Shown: positions 37,200 through 51,326, counted from the stretch's first letter. The stretch: DNA of 64,000 nucleotides from Sphagnum compactum (GCA_965153455.1 OZ234497.1:5828001-5892000), one strand, 5' to 3'. Numbers and translations are program-made. The notes: generated by a model not told the origin, from the letters alone.

Positions 37200-39460
37200 T
37201 GTATTCTTTCTAAATTGAGAACTAATGATAGTGCAGCCACCTCTACTTTCGTGGGGTCATGGGTTCAATCCTTCAGTTTTAGTGTTCTTTTAGTAGTAAT
37301 GTTGCAAGGCATGAGATAGACTTGTGTTTTGTTTGCACTCCCATTTTGGGGGGGGGGGGGAAGAGGGCGGGGGAGGGGAGAAGAGAGTTTCACATCTGCC
37401 CAGGATTTGGGATACAATTTTGGCTCAAATTAGGAACCAATTTGTGAGTGACAATTGAAATCTCAGCTAATTCATCTTGCATTCAGGGGTTTTTTTTTTT
37501 TTTCCACTTTTGGTGATTTGAAAAAAATCAATGATTTTTTTTCTCAAAAATTTAGCTATATTGGTCAAAATTTCACTATAATTTTCAAATTTTCTTCAAT
37601 TATTTTTCACTTATTAAAGAATGACCCAAAAAAAATTCAAGAAAAATAGCTGCATGCATTGAAATTATTTAACCATGTTACACAATTGAGGCTAAGAACA
37701 TGTATTCAGTGATCATCCCTAGGAAGATTTAGCCGAATCTGGCTATAAACCAAATATGAAGTACACAACTTTAATCATCCTTCTATATTTTTGGCTATAG
37801 ACTAAAAACCAAATATAAAACTCTGGCAAATTTTACTAAATTTTTCCCTAAATCACTTCTGGCTATTGAAAACCCTTAAAAATCATTTGGCTTTTGAATT
37901 TCACTTTTTGGCAAAATTTCACCATCAAGGAAAAGGCTGCTTTGGAACCAATGTTTCTTAAGAGAGAGAGGGGGAAGGGGGGGGGGGGGGGATTTAAAAC
38001 AACCAAGGGGAGGCCGGACAGGTAGTCAATAGAGTTTTGTGAGGTTCCGGGGGCCGGTCACTAACAAATTTGAAACTCTATAGTTTGCAACAATCAATGG
38101 ATCCGGTTGCAAATTGAGGACTGGACTTCATGTGCGTATGTTCCAAATTGGCCACTAAAGGCAAGGAAAATAGATCCCTCGACAGACATCCCTTTGTTTT
38201 TTTGGTGGTGGGTTTTGGTTGACACAATTTGTCATGACCGGAAAAGACAGACAGTCCGGACATCCACCAGCAGCAGCAACGTAGCCCCATAAACAGCAAA
38301 TCAGAAGAACTCCTCCGTGAATTAGGGTTGTTTGTTGAGACGAAATGGTCAAGGCAAACAATAAACTAGCCCTTACATTTCAGTCCTGTACAGGCCCAAA
38401 TTTCCAGGCTTGGCATGTTAATTTTAGGCCCAGCCGAGATTTCGAGCCGCCCAGGTCCTTCCTTGATTCGAAAGGAAGCCGGCCTTGGACCAAATCTAGA
38501 GGATGCTTGGCGACACTCGACTTTGGAAAAAATGATTTTTCAAGGTTCACTAGAGAATTTGGCCGGGACCGTCTTTGATATACGGTAAGGTCCCAGGAGT
38601 GAGTGCTGAGTTCCGGAAGTAATTAATTGCCTGGAGCTAAGGGGCCCTTACTTCCAAACCCCTCCCTCCTTAGCTCAAATGATGCAATTTATTTTATTTT
38701 TAAAAAAATTCTGCAGGAAAAATGAGCAAGATTTTATAGCCAAATGGTTTTGAAAAAATCCATTGTTCTCAATGGGTTTCATCAATTTTTCACTGGGTTC
38801 CTGACATGTTCCCAAAGTTTTCAAACTGTTCCTCAACATGTTCCCAATAGCACCTCAGTTGATCTTATCAAATATCGTTTGCCCTAAGTTTGACTCCTAT
38901 CGTGACCTATATAAATAAAAGCAGCCCAAAAGGAGGAGATTACAATTAGGTGCATCTATCTTGGAACTGTCCAAAGCTTGATTAATTAATTTATTTTATT
39001 GGTGATGGACCAATCAATGATGCCACAAAAGGAAAAAAAATTTGAACTTTGGGGGTCCAATTATGTTCAACTAATTAATACTGAAAAGGGCTTTTTTGGG
39101 GGTTTTTTTTCTTTTTCTTTTTCTATTGGGTTGGGTGGTGGTTCATTTGACTTTAGCTTTGTCACTTTACGTTGTATGTGCATGCTACAGGTTGACCAAC
39201 TTATTAAGTTAACCCAAAGTTGGAGTGCTCCACAGCAAAAATGGGTGAAAGATTTTTTTTGGATGGGAATGGTGGTGGTGGTGGCGGTGGTCACACTCAA
39301 AGTGTTAATCATGGAAGAAGAGAAAAAGAAGAAAAATCTTGTAAATAAAAAATCAAGGATGAGAATCCATCCATCAAAAGTAGAAAGGCAAAATGACAAC
39401 ATCAAAAACACACAACCCAAAGAAAAAAATTAAAAGCAAACGATCAACCAAAATCAGGTA
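37200..39460. other. non-coding region with poly-G tracts
   Basis: G runs at about 37348-37360 and 37978-37991. A moderately GC-rich island at 38080-38640 ends in an interrupted palindrome (GGGACCGT ... ACGGT-AA-GGTCCC, near 38563-38594). No protein recognised. Confidence 0.45.
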
Positions 39461-39467
39461 AAGACCC

Positions 39468-40213
39468 TATGCAAAGCAGATTCATAAAACTCATATGGTT
39501 ACGAAATGACAATAATCAACGATAACAAAGAAGACCTAAAACAAAAGAGTTGTCATTTGGCACAAATCAACTATATGCAAAGCAGATTCATAAAACTCAT
39601 ATGGTTACGAAATGACAATAATCAACGATAACAAAGAAGACCTAAAACAAAAGAGTTTTCATTTGGCACAAATCGACTAATATGCAAAGCAAATTCATAA
39701 AACTCATATGGTTACGAAATGACAATAATCAACAATAACAAAGAAGACCTAAAACAAAAGAGTTTTCATTTGGCACAAATCGACTAATATGCAAAGCAGA
39801 TTCATAAAACTCATATGGTTACGAAATGACAATAATCAACGCTAACAAAGAAGACCTAAAACAAAGGAGTTATCATTTGGCACAAATCGACTATATGCAA
39901 AGCAGATTCATAAAACTCATATGGTTACGAAATGACAATAATCAACGATAACAAAGAAGACCTAAAACAAAAGAGTTGTCATTTGGCACAAATCGACTAT
40001 ATGCAAAGTAGATTCATAAAACTCATATGGTTATGAAATGACAATAATCGACGATAACAACGAAGACCTCAAACAAAAGAGTTATCATTTGGCACAAATT
40101 GACTAATATGCAAAGCAGATTCATAAAACTCATATGGTTACGAAATGACAATAATCAACGATGACAAAGAAGACCTCAAACAAAAGAGTTGTCATTTGGC
40201 ACAAATTGACTAG
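39468..40213. repeat. 106-107-bp satellite, seven tandem copies
   Basis: Units begin TATGCAAAGCAGATTCATAA at 39468, 39574, 39681, 39788, 39894, 40000 and 40107. Length alternates between 106 and 107 bp because the junction is CTATATGC or CTAATATGC. Copies differ by only a few substitutions, so the array is young. The last copy ends at about 40213, in the shared ...CACAAATTGACTA. Confidence 0.95.
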
Positions 40214-40219
40214 TGACGG

Positions 40220-41430
40220 AGGTGCATTAGCTATGATATGTGTAAGAGAAAAAAGAGGTCCATAGTTCAAGGCACCGTGAAAGACACATCAGTACATAAA
40301 TAACTACAGTGTGAGTGAGTCATGGTGGTGTGTTTGTGTGGCACTCTGCACTTTCAACACGACAACAATATTGGGGTAAGTAGCCTAGTGTTGAAGACAC
40401 CATTTCCTTTCCTTTCGTCTCCACCCTTGAATTCTGGGAGACAGCTTTAATAAGGCTTTTTGGAATGACAACTTTGGAAGTTAGATCAACTGGGTCCTCC
40501 ATCCATGTTTTTGTCTGCATGTTTCCAAAGCAACCAAGACAATACTAAAAACATTTAATTTAATTTAATTTAAATTTTTTTTAAATCACCATACCATCCA
40601 AAAAGCTTTGATTAAAAACTTTAGAAAATTTAGGCTTATTTTTTAATTTGCAGGTTTTTAAATCAATACATACCCATTATACATTAAATTGCATTCGGAA
40701 TAATCAATGTTCTAAGTCAGAATATGTACTACCTGCATTTAGTATTATTTTCTAACTTCTCAATACCTAATGAAGATATTTTTGTATATATCATGTGCAT
40801 ATATTTAATTTAATAGTTTGTTGAATTTTCTGAAAATTTGGAGTACATCTTCTTTAATGAAAGTTAGGGGGAAAAAAAAGAGTATTCAATATTGAAATTC
40901 CAAATTGTCCACATCAGGGTGTTTTGTTTTTAAAAAAAAAAATCAATTTTCTCAAGTAGGTGGACTGGTGATCATTCACAAGAGGAAATGAGCCAAATTT
41001 GGCTATAGACGTCAGACAGGATGGTTGAAACTTTTTTGAAATTCTGCCTAGTTTTGGCGACCTAGATGAACTCATTGTGCAAAAAAAAAAAGGCTATTTC
41101 TAACTTTTTTTTCTCCCTCAAAATCTGGCCACTTTTGTGTTTGTTTTTTTTCCCTCACAAAATCCATTTCTACAATTCACAACGGATTTCATTTTTGTCT
41201 CCACGGTGTGAAAAAATTCACCCCCAAAAAAAGACCCATTTGCATTGAAGGTCCAGCATTTGGAGCACATATAACTACTATAATTACTCTCGATCCTTGT
41301 GCATTAAATGCTGAGTTTCAACATTTTCATACCAAGACTTAATAAAATTTGAAGTTTGAACCAATGTTGGGTGGGTATGTCCATTTCAACATACACATTG
41401 GATACTGGTATTATTAAGGTTTCTTCAATT
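40220..41430. other. AT-rich intergenic DNA, no gene seen
   Basis: No coding feature or clear repeat beyond poly-A/T tracts. Confidence 0.4.
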
Positions 41431-41436
41431 TGGACA

Positions 41437-41720
41437 TCGGGTATGAACATCGATTATCTATGAAGGAAGGTTGTTTGTTTTGTTCTGTAAGTATGATGTA
41501 CACTGAACATGGAACTGGGATGCTTCAGATCGTGTTCTTGGTGTCTTTGGAAAGCTCTCCACGAGGAGGGGTGCATGGGCTTGGACATGCGGTGCAGAAG
41601 TTTTGGACTATTTAATGATTTTTTCGCTGAAAATTAAATTCAGTCGTAGCTGAAAATTTTGGAGGAATTGGATTGTGCCGTTGGTGTCGTTGGAAAGATC
41701 TTGATGAGCAGGATTTAATG
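41437..41720. repeat. dispersed repeat, copy A
   Basis: Shares TCTATGAAGGAAGGT, GGGATGCTTCAGAT and GAGGAGGGGTGCATGGGCTT in the same order with 51327-51590. A related internal block (GTTGGAAAG.TCTTG) recurs within each copy. Confidence 0.8.
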
Positions 41721-41999
41721 GAATTTATTTGGTAAGATTTGGATTCAGAAGAATGTGGGAAGATATTGATTTTAAAGTGATTTTTGCCACTGAAAATTCA
41801 AATAAATTCCAAAAAACCAGGTTTTGAAAAATCAGTTGAGGACGTGGTAACACTTGGGCCAACGGCACAGGCCACACTAGTAAATATTCAAATCCCATTG
41901 AAATGGATATATGAGGCAAGTTCATATAAGAACTTACATGTTTTGCCACATATGAGCTTGCATGAGATATATATACATCTGGGTGTATCAAATATTCAC

Positions 42000-44900
42000 A
42001 TTGAAACAATGTTAGCCAGTTATTGAGAAAATGTTGATTATCAAGATGGGTCCAAAGCGGTCATTTAGTTTTCGATTTTGTGATAAAAGAAAAGAGAAAA
42101 CTAATCATGCAATTATTAACATAAAATTGTAATTATGAAAAGATTCACTAAACTTGATATATACATATACCCATAAGCATGAAAAAATTTCACACATGAT
42201 ATATGCATAGGAGGATCTCAAAAGAGGAAAGCTCTAAGTATGGGTAAATGGTAGTATTAGTGGAAGCAAACAACAAACTCAAGTATGTCTTGGGTTTTGG
42301 TTTCAATTCTACATACCAAACTAGTACATAAATATTGAGACTCTATATATTAGACCAACACTGGTTGAAACCAATGTTGGGTGGGCATTTGATTTTGCAA
42401 ATTTTATTTAATCAGTTGATTATATGTATACATGAGGAAATTAAAGAACCAGTTAGTTTTCAAATTTTCAAAAATTCTACAAAAAGAAAACTAGTTCTCT
42501 ACAAGATGATTCTCACTTGGGAAAAAAAATAAATACATATAGGTGGTTAGCAATTGCACTTACTATTTTGAATTATTTTATCAAAAGCAAGTTAATGTCC
42601 TTAAAATTTGAAATTTTTGAAAAATAAAAAAAACTAGAATTAAAATTTTTTAATTAAATTCTAATTTTCAAATTTAATTATTCATAAGCATCCAACATTT
42701 CTTCATGCTAGAAAGAACCTTCAAATTCTTTCTCTCATTCTCGTCCAAACTTGCTTCAAACTCAAGTCTTTTAAAAAAGTATTTAGGAATTTGCAATCAA
42801 CTCTAGCATCATTGGGCTAATTTTTGTTAATAAATATTAACCTATCAAATTTTTTCTAAGTATATTCAACATCTATGCAAATTAGTTAACATTCTAATAA
42901 GTGAAAATATCCTTTTAGTTTTTTTTGTGAACTCACAACACCTGTAATATGTTTTGCAAGAAGACCAATAGGATAGGTATGGTGTGCTTTGTAGATTGGG
43001 TATTATCTCAAGCCAAAAATGATGAAAACCATTTTTAAGATTAGAATTTGCATGTAGTCAACCCAAAATTTTAAACATAAGTTTCCAATCTAAGTAAAGT
43101 TATTAAATTGGGAATAGTGAGTCAACTTTGTCTTTCATATGAAAACATTAAGAGCTACTTCAATACAATTTTATGGCAATGTGACCATTTGCCTTTGAAT
43201 GTGTGCATCATTTCAAGTTGTATTCATGACTCCATCATGTTTTAGAAAAGGGCTTTCACTCAAAAGACTATGAGGTTGAAGTCTACACAATGCATTGCAC
43301 CGCATGGTTCGAAGTATTTTGAAATGGCCATCATTGTTGGAAATGTTGGTTTAAATATTTATCCTTCATGTTTGATGTTGATGGAGCATTTTCTACAAGA
43401 TAAATGCATGCTCGACATGTGTTTATTGAAAGTTTGCTTCACTTGCATTTGTAAATGGTTTGTAAGGTTAGGACCTATAGCTTACTATCGTTGCAAAAGA
43501 TATTGAAAGTTGTGTTGGGATGGGATAAGGATGCCCCATCTAATCATTTTTTTCAATGCAAGAGCTTCAAACAAGTTTTGCATATTTATGTGGGGATGTT
43601 GGACTATTGTTTAAAAGATTTCTGAATTTCATTTTCAATTTGTTGAAAGACATGTTAATGTTGATGAAAAAAATGCATGCAAATTGGTACATGCAAAACA
43701 TGGTGTTGTGGTTTCCAAGAATCATGTTCCTTTGTCACATAACATTGTTATAGAATGTGTACGTATGCATGGGAAAAGTATAAATTGTGAAAAAATCTTG
43801 GGTCATCACTCCTTGTTATGCTTGTAGACATGTAGATTAGGTTCAATTTCTCCAATCGCATCATGGGTTATTCCACTATGTTACGATGACATGGACTACA
43901 CTAGAATTACTTCCATATGAAAGTGCATGTTTTTTTTCTAAAAGTGTGAACTTGCAAGATGTTGTCAATATTTTTTTGATTCCACATCTACTACATCTAA
44001 ATACCAATATTGTATTTTGAATGAGATAGGAAGCGTAGTGTGTCATGAGTAGGAATCACCTCTTGCTAATGCTTAATGTTGTCAACAAGAGATTACCAAA
44101 AAAAATGTTAAGGTTTATCAAGAAAATTTGTTGAATTTTAATCGTCATGGGTGAGGTTAATATGTTATTAATCCATGTACAACCCAACTAGGGATGATGT
44201 TGACAATGTTGAAATTTCAAGTTTCATTCTCCTTTTAGATGGTTCTTTCTAGAATGAAATATTTAAGATTCATATACAAGTATTTGTGTATCTTTTCATG
44301 CCTTGCCGTGTGTACATTTCAAAATAAATAAAGTTTGTACTTTTCTTTTTTGGTATTTACATTCTTGCTAATGAAAGGGAAGGTGAAAATGAAGGTGAAT
44401 AGGGACTAGCGGTCGCAATAATCCATCTCCACATTAATTTTTTAAATTTTGGGTAGCCACTAAAGTTTCAATTTCTTTTGTAATGGACCAACAAAATGGC
44501 CAATTGCAAAAAAAAAATAGAAAATAGAAAATTGAATTGGGGAAGCAAAATTTATCAGTCACTTCCACCTAAAATTTGCAAAAAATCAATAATGCTTAGA
44601 TGAATTCCATAGCAAGCTCCTTGTTAATACTTAACATTTGAAATATATATATACAACAATTTTCATCATTTGCATCATGAATTTTTGTCATAAATAGAGG
44701 ATGTGAATTCTCATAACATTAAAGAAACATAGATAATCTGAGGCTTCCTTATCATAATTTTCAACAATAACATTCTATATTCTCAATTAATATGTGAGGT
44801 TTAAAATACAATAAGAAATAATAGAGGATATTTGATAAACAATCAAACTTTCACCACAATTTCATCATCTACCAAGTCAAAAGTAGAGGGTCACAACAAA

Positions 44901-47540
44901 GTACAACAACTTTTCACATAATTGTGAAACTTCTTGGAAGATAATAATTTTGTTTTCATATATGTCACCCAAAAAAGAATGAAGTTAAAATTATAATTAG
45001 AAAGATAAAAATTATGGTCAAAAATCAAGGAACAATACACAATAAATATAGAACAAAAATTAAATTCACCTTGTTTTCATTAGGGCATTTTAATTTTCAA
45101 GGTCATGAAATATAATTTATAGATGCTTTCAACCATTCTTAATTACCATTCTCATATTTTTTGGGCAATGTAATGCAACCTACTAATCCTCTTGAAAAAA
45201 TATAATAAAAACATTTAAAATATGTTTAGAAATATTTTCATTCAATGGAGCATATTGACAAGCTTCTTTTTTTTTAAATGCCCAAAACATGTCCAGTGAA
45301 ATGCTTCTTTCAAGTTCCCAAAGCACCACAACTTGCAATAGTTTTCAAACTTGTTATCATTGTGTTCAAATTCTAGTTCCTTCATCCTTCACACAAACAT
45401 TGAGGGTTTTTTACCAAACGATTTTTTTCTAGCAACACTTGAAGGTTTATAACAATTTTTAGCCTTGAAGTTTTTACAATTGGAGTTTCATATAGACCAA
45501 GAATAACATGTTTTGACTCCTAATCAAAGTTCAAAAAATTAACTAGAAGTGCAAAAATATCATGATCAACTATTGGTTATTCACAAATCAAAACTTGATG
45601 TGAAAGACATGTTCAACAAGGAGAGGTATAATTCTTTTCTCTTCTCAAGCACTTATGGTAATACTTTTTAATAGTACATTTGTCTCGAGGAAAATCATCC
45701 CAAAGGATTGTCTCAAAATTAGTGATTGCAACCATATTGGAGTTCAATAACACTTTAAAAAACAATAAACACCAACCTCAAGTGTTTTCTAAGGACTTGG
45801 TCTTACCACATTTGAAACATAGCTTCCATGTTTTAGCTTGGGTTTGCAAGAATATGATAGTGCCAACTTGAAATGTTTTATCCACATGTGTTTGCATGAT
45901 TTTTAAATAAACATGTAAATGAACATGTTTATAAAATATTTATTCTTTAAATAAATCAAATGTGTACATTTCAACAAGAGTAGGCATCTCAAGTTGATTT
46001 ATTAAATGTGTTTGAAACCTTTAACGATGTATTATACAAATTAGGTTTATCAAGCATAATTAATCTTACATAACACATTTAATTTTCATGAAAGTGCATC
46101 ATTATCTTCTTTTACACAACAAAATACGTTATGCCTGTGAGAAATTTCTTCAACTTATGTAATTTAAAAACTTCAAAAACAGATTTAATGATTTTCAAAT
46201 GAAAACAATGTATAACCAAATTAAACATATATATATAAGTTCTTTTCAATGCAATGGGCTCTCATAATCATTAATATATGGCCATCCATAAAGTTTGAAA
46301 TTTATTACTAGCTTAGTTTAACATAGGATGTAAGATGTTCAAGGAAATAAACATAAGTCAATTGCAAATTTCCCATTGTTTATTACACACTAAATGACAA
46401 ATAAAATATTTGAGTATTAAAAAATATCATCAAAATATAAATTGACAAATACAAAAAAATTATGCACTTGACCTCACTACGTTCCAATGCTTACAACTCA
46501 TGCAATCAATTTTCAAAATCACAAGGATGTTGGACTTTACAATAATCAACATAATCCTTGAATCTTTTAATAATAATTACATCCCTACTTTCCATAATTT
46601 TCATAGGTAAATAATACTTTACAACAAACAATCATAGATCATGGATAATTTTTTTTTTTAATGATGTTTTTGGGAAGGATCTATCATGAAAAAATATTTT
46701 GAAATGTTATTAAACAATAGTACAAGCCTTTTGTTAGCAAGTTGTTTTTCCAAAGATCAAATTTTGCAACGTTTGACTTCCTTCTCATATTTTTACACAA
46801 TTACAACATTCTTTGTATCTATATGCATTTTCATAGTTGCAATTCCAATATTTTTGGAATAAGTATTTCTTATATCTAGTTCACGTATCTAATATATTTT
46901 CATTGCATTATTATGACACACATTGCACAATACAAGTTATTAAATGTGAATTTACTAAATTGGCAAATGATTCTTCATTTGTAGAAAAATGCCCAAGTTA
47001 AATTCATTTCCGTGATATGGTTTCCAAAATTTAGAATGCTTATGTAACCTCTTTTTTTGGCATGTTATTCCATGTTTTAAAATACTTGTTCATTTTCAAA
47101 AAAATTACTACCATCTTCAAATCTTGGCAAATTTGTTGAATTTTTCATTAGTTTCAATCATTGTTAAAGGGAGAAAAAACTCTTGTTTTGAACTTTTAGT
47201 AATAATTGTACTACCAAAATAATAGGTTTTTAATTGATTTTAAAAATCATAATCAATAGATATTAGAATGAAGATACCAATTTGCTATCTAATTACAAAG
47301 TTTGTGAATATTTCTGACTTCTTGCTAAACTATTTTGGGAGAAACCAATTACGCTTGAAGCATTGTAGAACTCTTGATTGGAGCTCTAGGAATCTAAATT
47401 CTTCATTAATTTCGTTCTAATCTACAAAACCTTGCCTAGGTTTGCAACCTTTCGTTTTTGATTTTGAACTTGAATTACCTTTTTTTTTCTTCTTTTCACT
47501 GTTTTATTCAACAAATATTTCAAATTGGAACAATATGATA
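42000..47540. other. AT-rich repeat land, no gene recognised
   Basis: The highest AT content of the window. A decayed frame at 43270-43750 (plus strand) keeps a somewhat protein-like composition and may be an old mobile-element fragment, but I cannot name a family. No other structure seen. Confidence 0.4.
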
Positions 47541-47547
47541 TGGTTGA

Positions 47548-47604
47548 GAAAGTTTAGGGTTTAGGGTTTAGGGTTTTTTCGGCACTTTTTGGGGAAGTGC
47601 CAAG
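47548..47604. repeat. interstitial plant telomere repeat with adjoining hairpin
   Basis: Three TTTAGGG units at about 47550-47574 are followed by GGCACTT-TTTGGGG-AAGTGCC, a perfect 7-bp stem, at about 47582-47602. Confidence 0.8.
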
Positions 47605-47959
47605 TGTGTACAATGAATTTGCAAAGTGCAAATGCAAAAATAACTTGAAAGCAAATATGGAGTTCTATTGAATATCTGTGTTTAGGGGTTATCTCAAGAT
47701 GGAATAAATTTCATCCAAGAAATACAATCTATACTTTAATTTCATCCATGAAGTGTAGTTGATTCACAACTTTAGTTTTTTGCATTAAAATCATCCAGAA
47801 TTCATGAATGTTCAACATGCATCAAATAGTAGTTGTGAATTTTCACGGAGGGGATGGATGAAAACTCATCCACGAAATCAAGGTTGCTAGAGGGGATATC
47901 CCTTGGCTATAGACATTTATGGGTGTCATGGCCTTCAATACGGAGTTGGCAACTTGGGA

Positions 47960-48140
47960 AACTTGACAATGCTGACTAGAGAAACGGGCAATGTCAGGCT
48001 CACAAATTGGCAAAGTGGACAAATTAGCAAATACACAAAGTCAAATTTGGCAATGTGGATTTAACAATTTGGCAATGTGGATTTTTATTTTAACAATTTG
48101 GCAAAAGTGGACTTTGCAAAAGTGGAAAAGTGAACTTGGT
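47960..48140. repeat. short degenerate repeats of AATTTGGCAATGTGGATTT
   Basis: About six imperfect copies of a 15-25-bp unit based on TTGGCAAAGTGGA. Confidence 0.65.
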
Positions 48141-48306
48141 GAAAATACTTACTCAAGAAGCATTTGGCATTCCATAAAGGGACACCCAACATCCATATTC
48201 ATGAGCTTTCTCTTGCAGAAGAAAACAGATGGCAAAGCTGCTGCACAAAATACAGTCACTTGGAAGTCATTGACAATGAGTCATGACCTCCGAAAGAGAA
48301 ATATAC

Positions 48307-48325
48307 CCCCCCCCCCCCCCCCCCC
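48307..48325. repeat. poly-C tract
   Basis: About 19 consecutive C. Confidence 0.9.
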
Positions 48326-48599
48326 AAATTCAGGTTTTATGACAAGCCATCAAGGATTTTTTTTCTTTGTACAGTCATGTTGCTTACGCGATTGTGTATT
48401 TCTTTTGAGTAGTCATGTCCGACCCTGAAGACAAGCTCTTACTCATGTTGAACAAGGGGGATGGGGATGGCCCATGAAACCAACCATGTCTACCAGAAAA
48501 GCAAGGCTATTTTAACAAGTTGTCACTGATTCAAAATTCAATCTTCAATCCACAACTGGGTCATCATAATATTATATATTGTAAAGGACGTCGTGAAGC

Positions 48600-48715
48600 T
48601 TCCCCTTAATCCGTCCCGTCATCCAACCGAATGAACATTTCATCCATCTCGTCATCCGTCTATTTAAGCCGGATGGACATTTCATGCATCCCGTCATCCG
48701 TCTATTACCACACGT
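48600..48715. repeat. direct repeat of GTCATCCGTCTATT / GGACATTTCAT units
   Basis: GTCATCC...GAACATTTCATCCATC and GTCATCCGTCTATT...GGACATTTCATGCATC form two ~52-bp units plus a third partial unit. Confidence 0.65.
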
Positions 48716-49442
48716 TACCCTTCAAAGCTAGGAGTACCTTGGGAGCTTCAACACTAATTATATTCGTTGTCCCAAAAATGTTGAAATGCTCCAAAAAATA
48801 ATTAAAAATTTCCAGGAACCAAATTTTTGTGAAGGAAAATAAAGAAATCTTTTTGGAATATTCAGGAATATTAAAATTTCAACATGGAGTCTTCAAAATT
48901 AGTTAATTATTTGACACACATATGTCGAAGCTGCCCTTGTCCTATGACAAGTTTTAACACGACTCACTACAATCCAGATAAAGCATTCAAACATCTAAAT
49001 GTGGTTGATACTTGAGCCCAAGGTATTTCATGCAATTTTGGCCCCAAAAAAAAGATTATTGTTGATGTCACACATCATCAAACCCAACTAAATTACATTT
49101 GGGATTACATGCTAAACAACAATTTTTAAAATGCTTGAACTTGTGGCATCATGGCTTGTAAGTACTTGAGCCCAAAAAATCTAAAATAAAATAATTGTTG
49201 CCCTCCTCTTACAAGCATATGGAGAGAGTCTGTGGTTAACAACTTTTTAGTTGCATGATGGGACAATGAGGGCCCTGGATTGAATTTTGTTGCTTGGCAT
49301 AGGTAGGGCAACTAGAAAATGTTTTTAAAAAATTGGAAATTGAGAATTTTGTCCTAACAATGAAATGGCACTTTGATGTTCCAATTGGTCACCCGGTCAA
49401 TGGTTTCCTTCTTTGTATATACTCACTAGTCTCTGGATTTTA

Positions 49443-49655
49443 TGGTGCATTCACACTTGATGTTAAATCAATGTTAAATGAAAATCTAGGTGGCATCCTA
49501 GGTGGCACCCGATGTCAAATGGGCCATAGCTCAATGTTAAGTGAATGCTAGTTTAGCATAAAATTTTCATGGCATCTAGGTTTAAGTCCTAAATGGCTAG
49601 CATGGTGTTACAGGACTCAACCCTAGAGTCCCTAACACCAAGTGTGAATGCACCT
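49443..49655. mobile_element. Tourist-like MITE (PIF/Harbinger), 213 bp
   Basis: Terminal inverted repeats GGTGCATTCACACTTGRTGT (21 bp with one mismatch) lie at 49444 and, inverted, ending at 49654. TTA flanks the element at 49440-49442 and 49656-49658, the TWA target duplication of PIF/Harbinger elements. The outermost base of the two ends differs. No coding capacity. Confidence 0.8.
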
Positions 49656-50364
49656 TTACAGTCCCCAAAAGAGTGCGGTTGTTTTGGTATTTTGGGGGAG
49701 TTGGAGGAGTGAACAAGTGGCCTTTATTCAACACCCAAAGGTACTTGCAGAAATTTCCTAGTGTATTTGGAGGGCACATATACCCGTGAACATCCGTCCA
49801 AGTAAAGAGGACATATCTTATGCCCTACCGATAGGTATATTGCCCTCCTACTCCTATAGGGTTTAAACCCTAAACCCTTGCCCTCCTAGGTGTATTGCCC
49901 TCCTATAGTATATGTTAGATCCCCTTGTGCTCCTAAACATCTTTTGATTTTTAGAATGTGTGTTATTACAGCTTGTGTGAGAGAAGACAGGGGTGGTGAG
50001 CATTTCACACATATGTTTCATTAACAAGTTGGTGGTTTCTAATCGATGTCGACAAGGACCAAATGTGATCAATTAACAAGGTTTCAACACTCCCCTCAAC
50101 TTTGTTGTTGAACCCTAACATTTTGTTTTAATTGGGTTTTAAATTTGTACACTAAGGGTTTTGATGGTGTCTCAATGGCTTACCATTTGCATTGTGTAAG
50201 CATTACAAACCTATTTGAAGATGGTAACGTATTGTTTGCCTAGATAGTTAGGTATTGGGGTTTGTTTGTTTGAATCCAAACATGCAACCAAGGTTCAACA
50301 TATGCTTATTTGATGGCAAGCCCTTCTTGTTGTGTAGAGGTTCCAATGGTTTCAAGACATGTAA

Positions 50365-50675
50365 GGCCCGTGTTACACTAGGAGTCTGGGCCAATGTTCA
50401 ACCCAAATCCAGCATTCCTATTGGTGCAAAACTTGAAATCAGCCCTAAGGGCTTTACACTAGGATCAAGGCTGAAATAGAAAAAAACTTTTCAATCTGCC
50501 CCATGTACTAATAAATGCTGAACTCTATGGCCTTGTATTGGCCCCAAGGCTGAAAAAAGGATACCATCAAAATTTGGGAGGCCGATTTGCAACCCTTGGG
50601 GCCAATTGGCAACGCCAAAATGCTCAAAGTTGGCCCCAAGATTTTTTGGCCCTGACTCCTAGTGTAAAGCGGGCC
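50365..50675. mobile_element. Tourist-like MITE (PIF/Harbinger), 311 bp
   Basis: Inverted termini GGCCCGTGTTACACTAGGAG and its partner GGCCCGCTTTACACTAGGAG pair over about 30 bp (to GGGCCAA) with few mismatches. TAA target duplications stand at 50362-50364 and 50676-50678. An extra internal copy of the terminus (GGGCTTTACACTAGGA at about 50449) suggests nesting or an internal duplication. Confidence 0.85.
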
Positions 50676-51326
50676 TAAGTTTGTGGTTGCCGCTGGTTCG
50701 GTGACTTAAAAGGGAATTAAAGGTTCAACCCCCTGGTCTTCTCTACACATTGATTTTCATTTGACAAGTTGGTTGATTGTATCCTTCATGTTAAATTAAT
50801 GCATTCTAAAGTTTGTCCTTAGAGTTTCAACTTGTTTGGCTTTGTAAAGCTAAACTATAGCATCACCTCCTTTGAGTTATGGACTTTCTGGTTTTCATTG
50901 CTAATAAATCTCCGGTGTAGCTGTTTATTAAGAGAGGAAGAAAACGAGTCCATCTAAATGGGAGTTCTTCCCAAAAGATTTTGAGGATGGCGGGCTTTTG
51001 GTGGGTCAACAAAAAATATTAGGCAAAAAAATGTGCCATAAAAAAAAGTGTTACTCAATGATATAATCTCTCTATGTATGTACTTTTTCTTGTGAGCTTT
51101 TTTTGAGCCTTGATACTATGGTCATGATTTATAACAATTTGGAATTGTGAGCTCCATAACATTGTGATTGGAAAATTCTCTACGTAGAACTAGAGTATAT
51201 GTTGCAACTTCACAACTTCACGGTGATAAGTTGTTAAGGAATTGTGCTAATTAATTGGGGCAGACATATTCATTGTCAATTAGGCAGATAGACATCTAGG
51301 GTTTGCAGCAATTAGGGGTTCATATC

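Noticed and set aside
39468-40213. CRISPR array
   Set aside because: Units of 106-107 bp are alike over their full length without spacers, and this is a plant nuclear sequence.
43270-43753. A gene or transposase at 43.3-43.8 kb
   Set aside because: Frames are short and no family can be recognised; left as unidentified AT-rich DNA.
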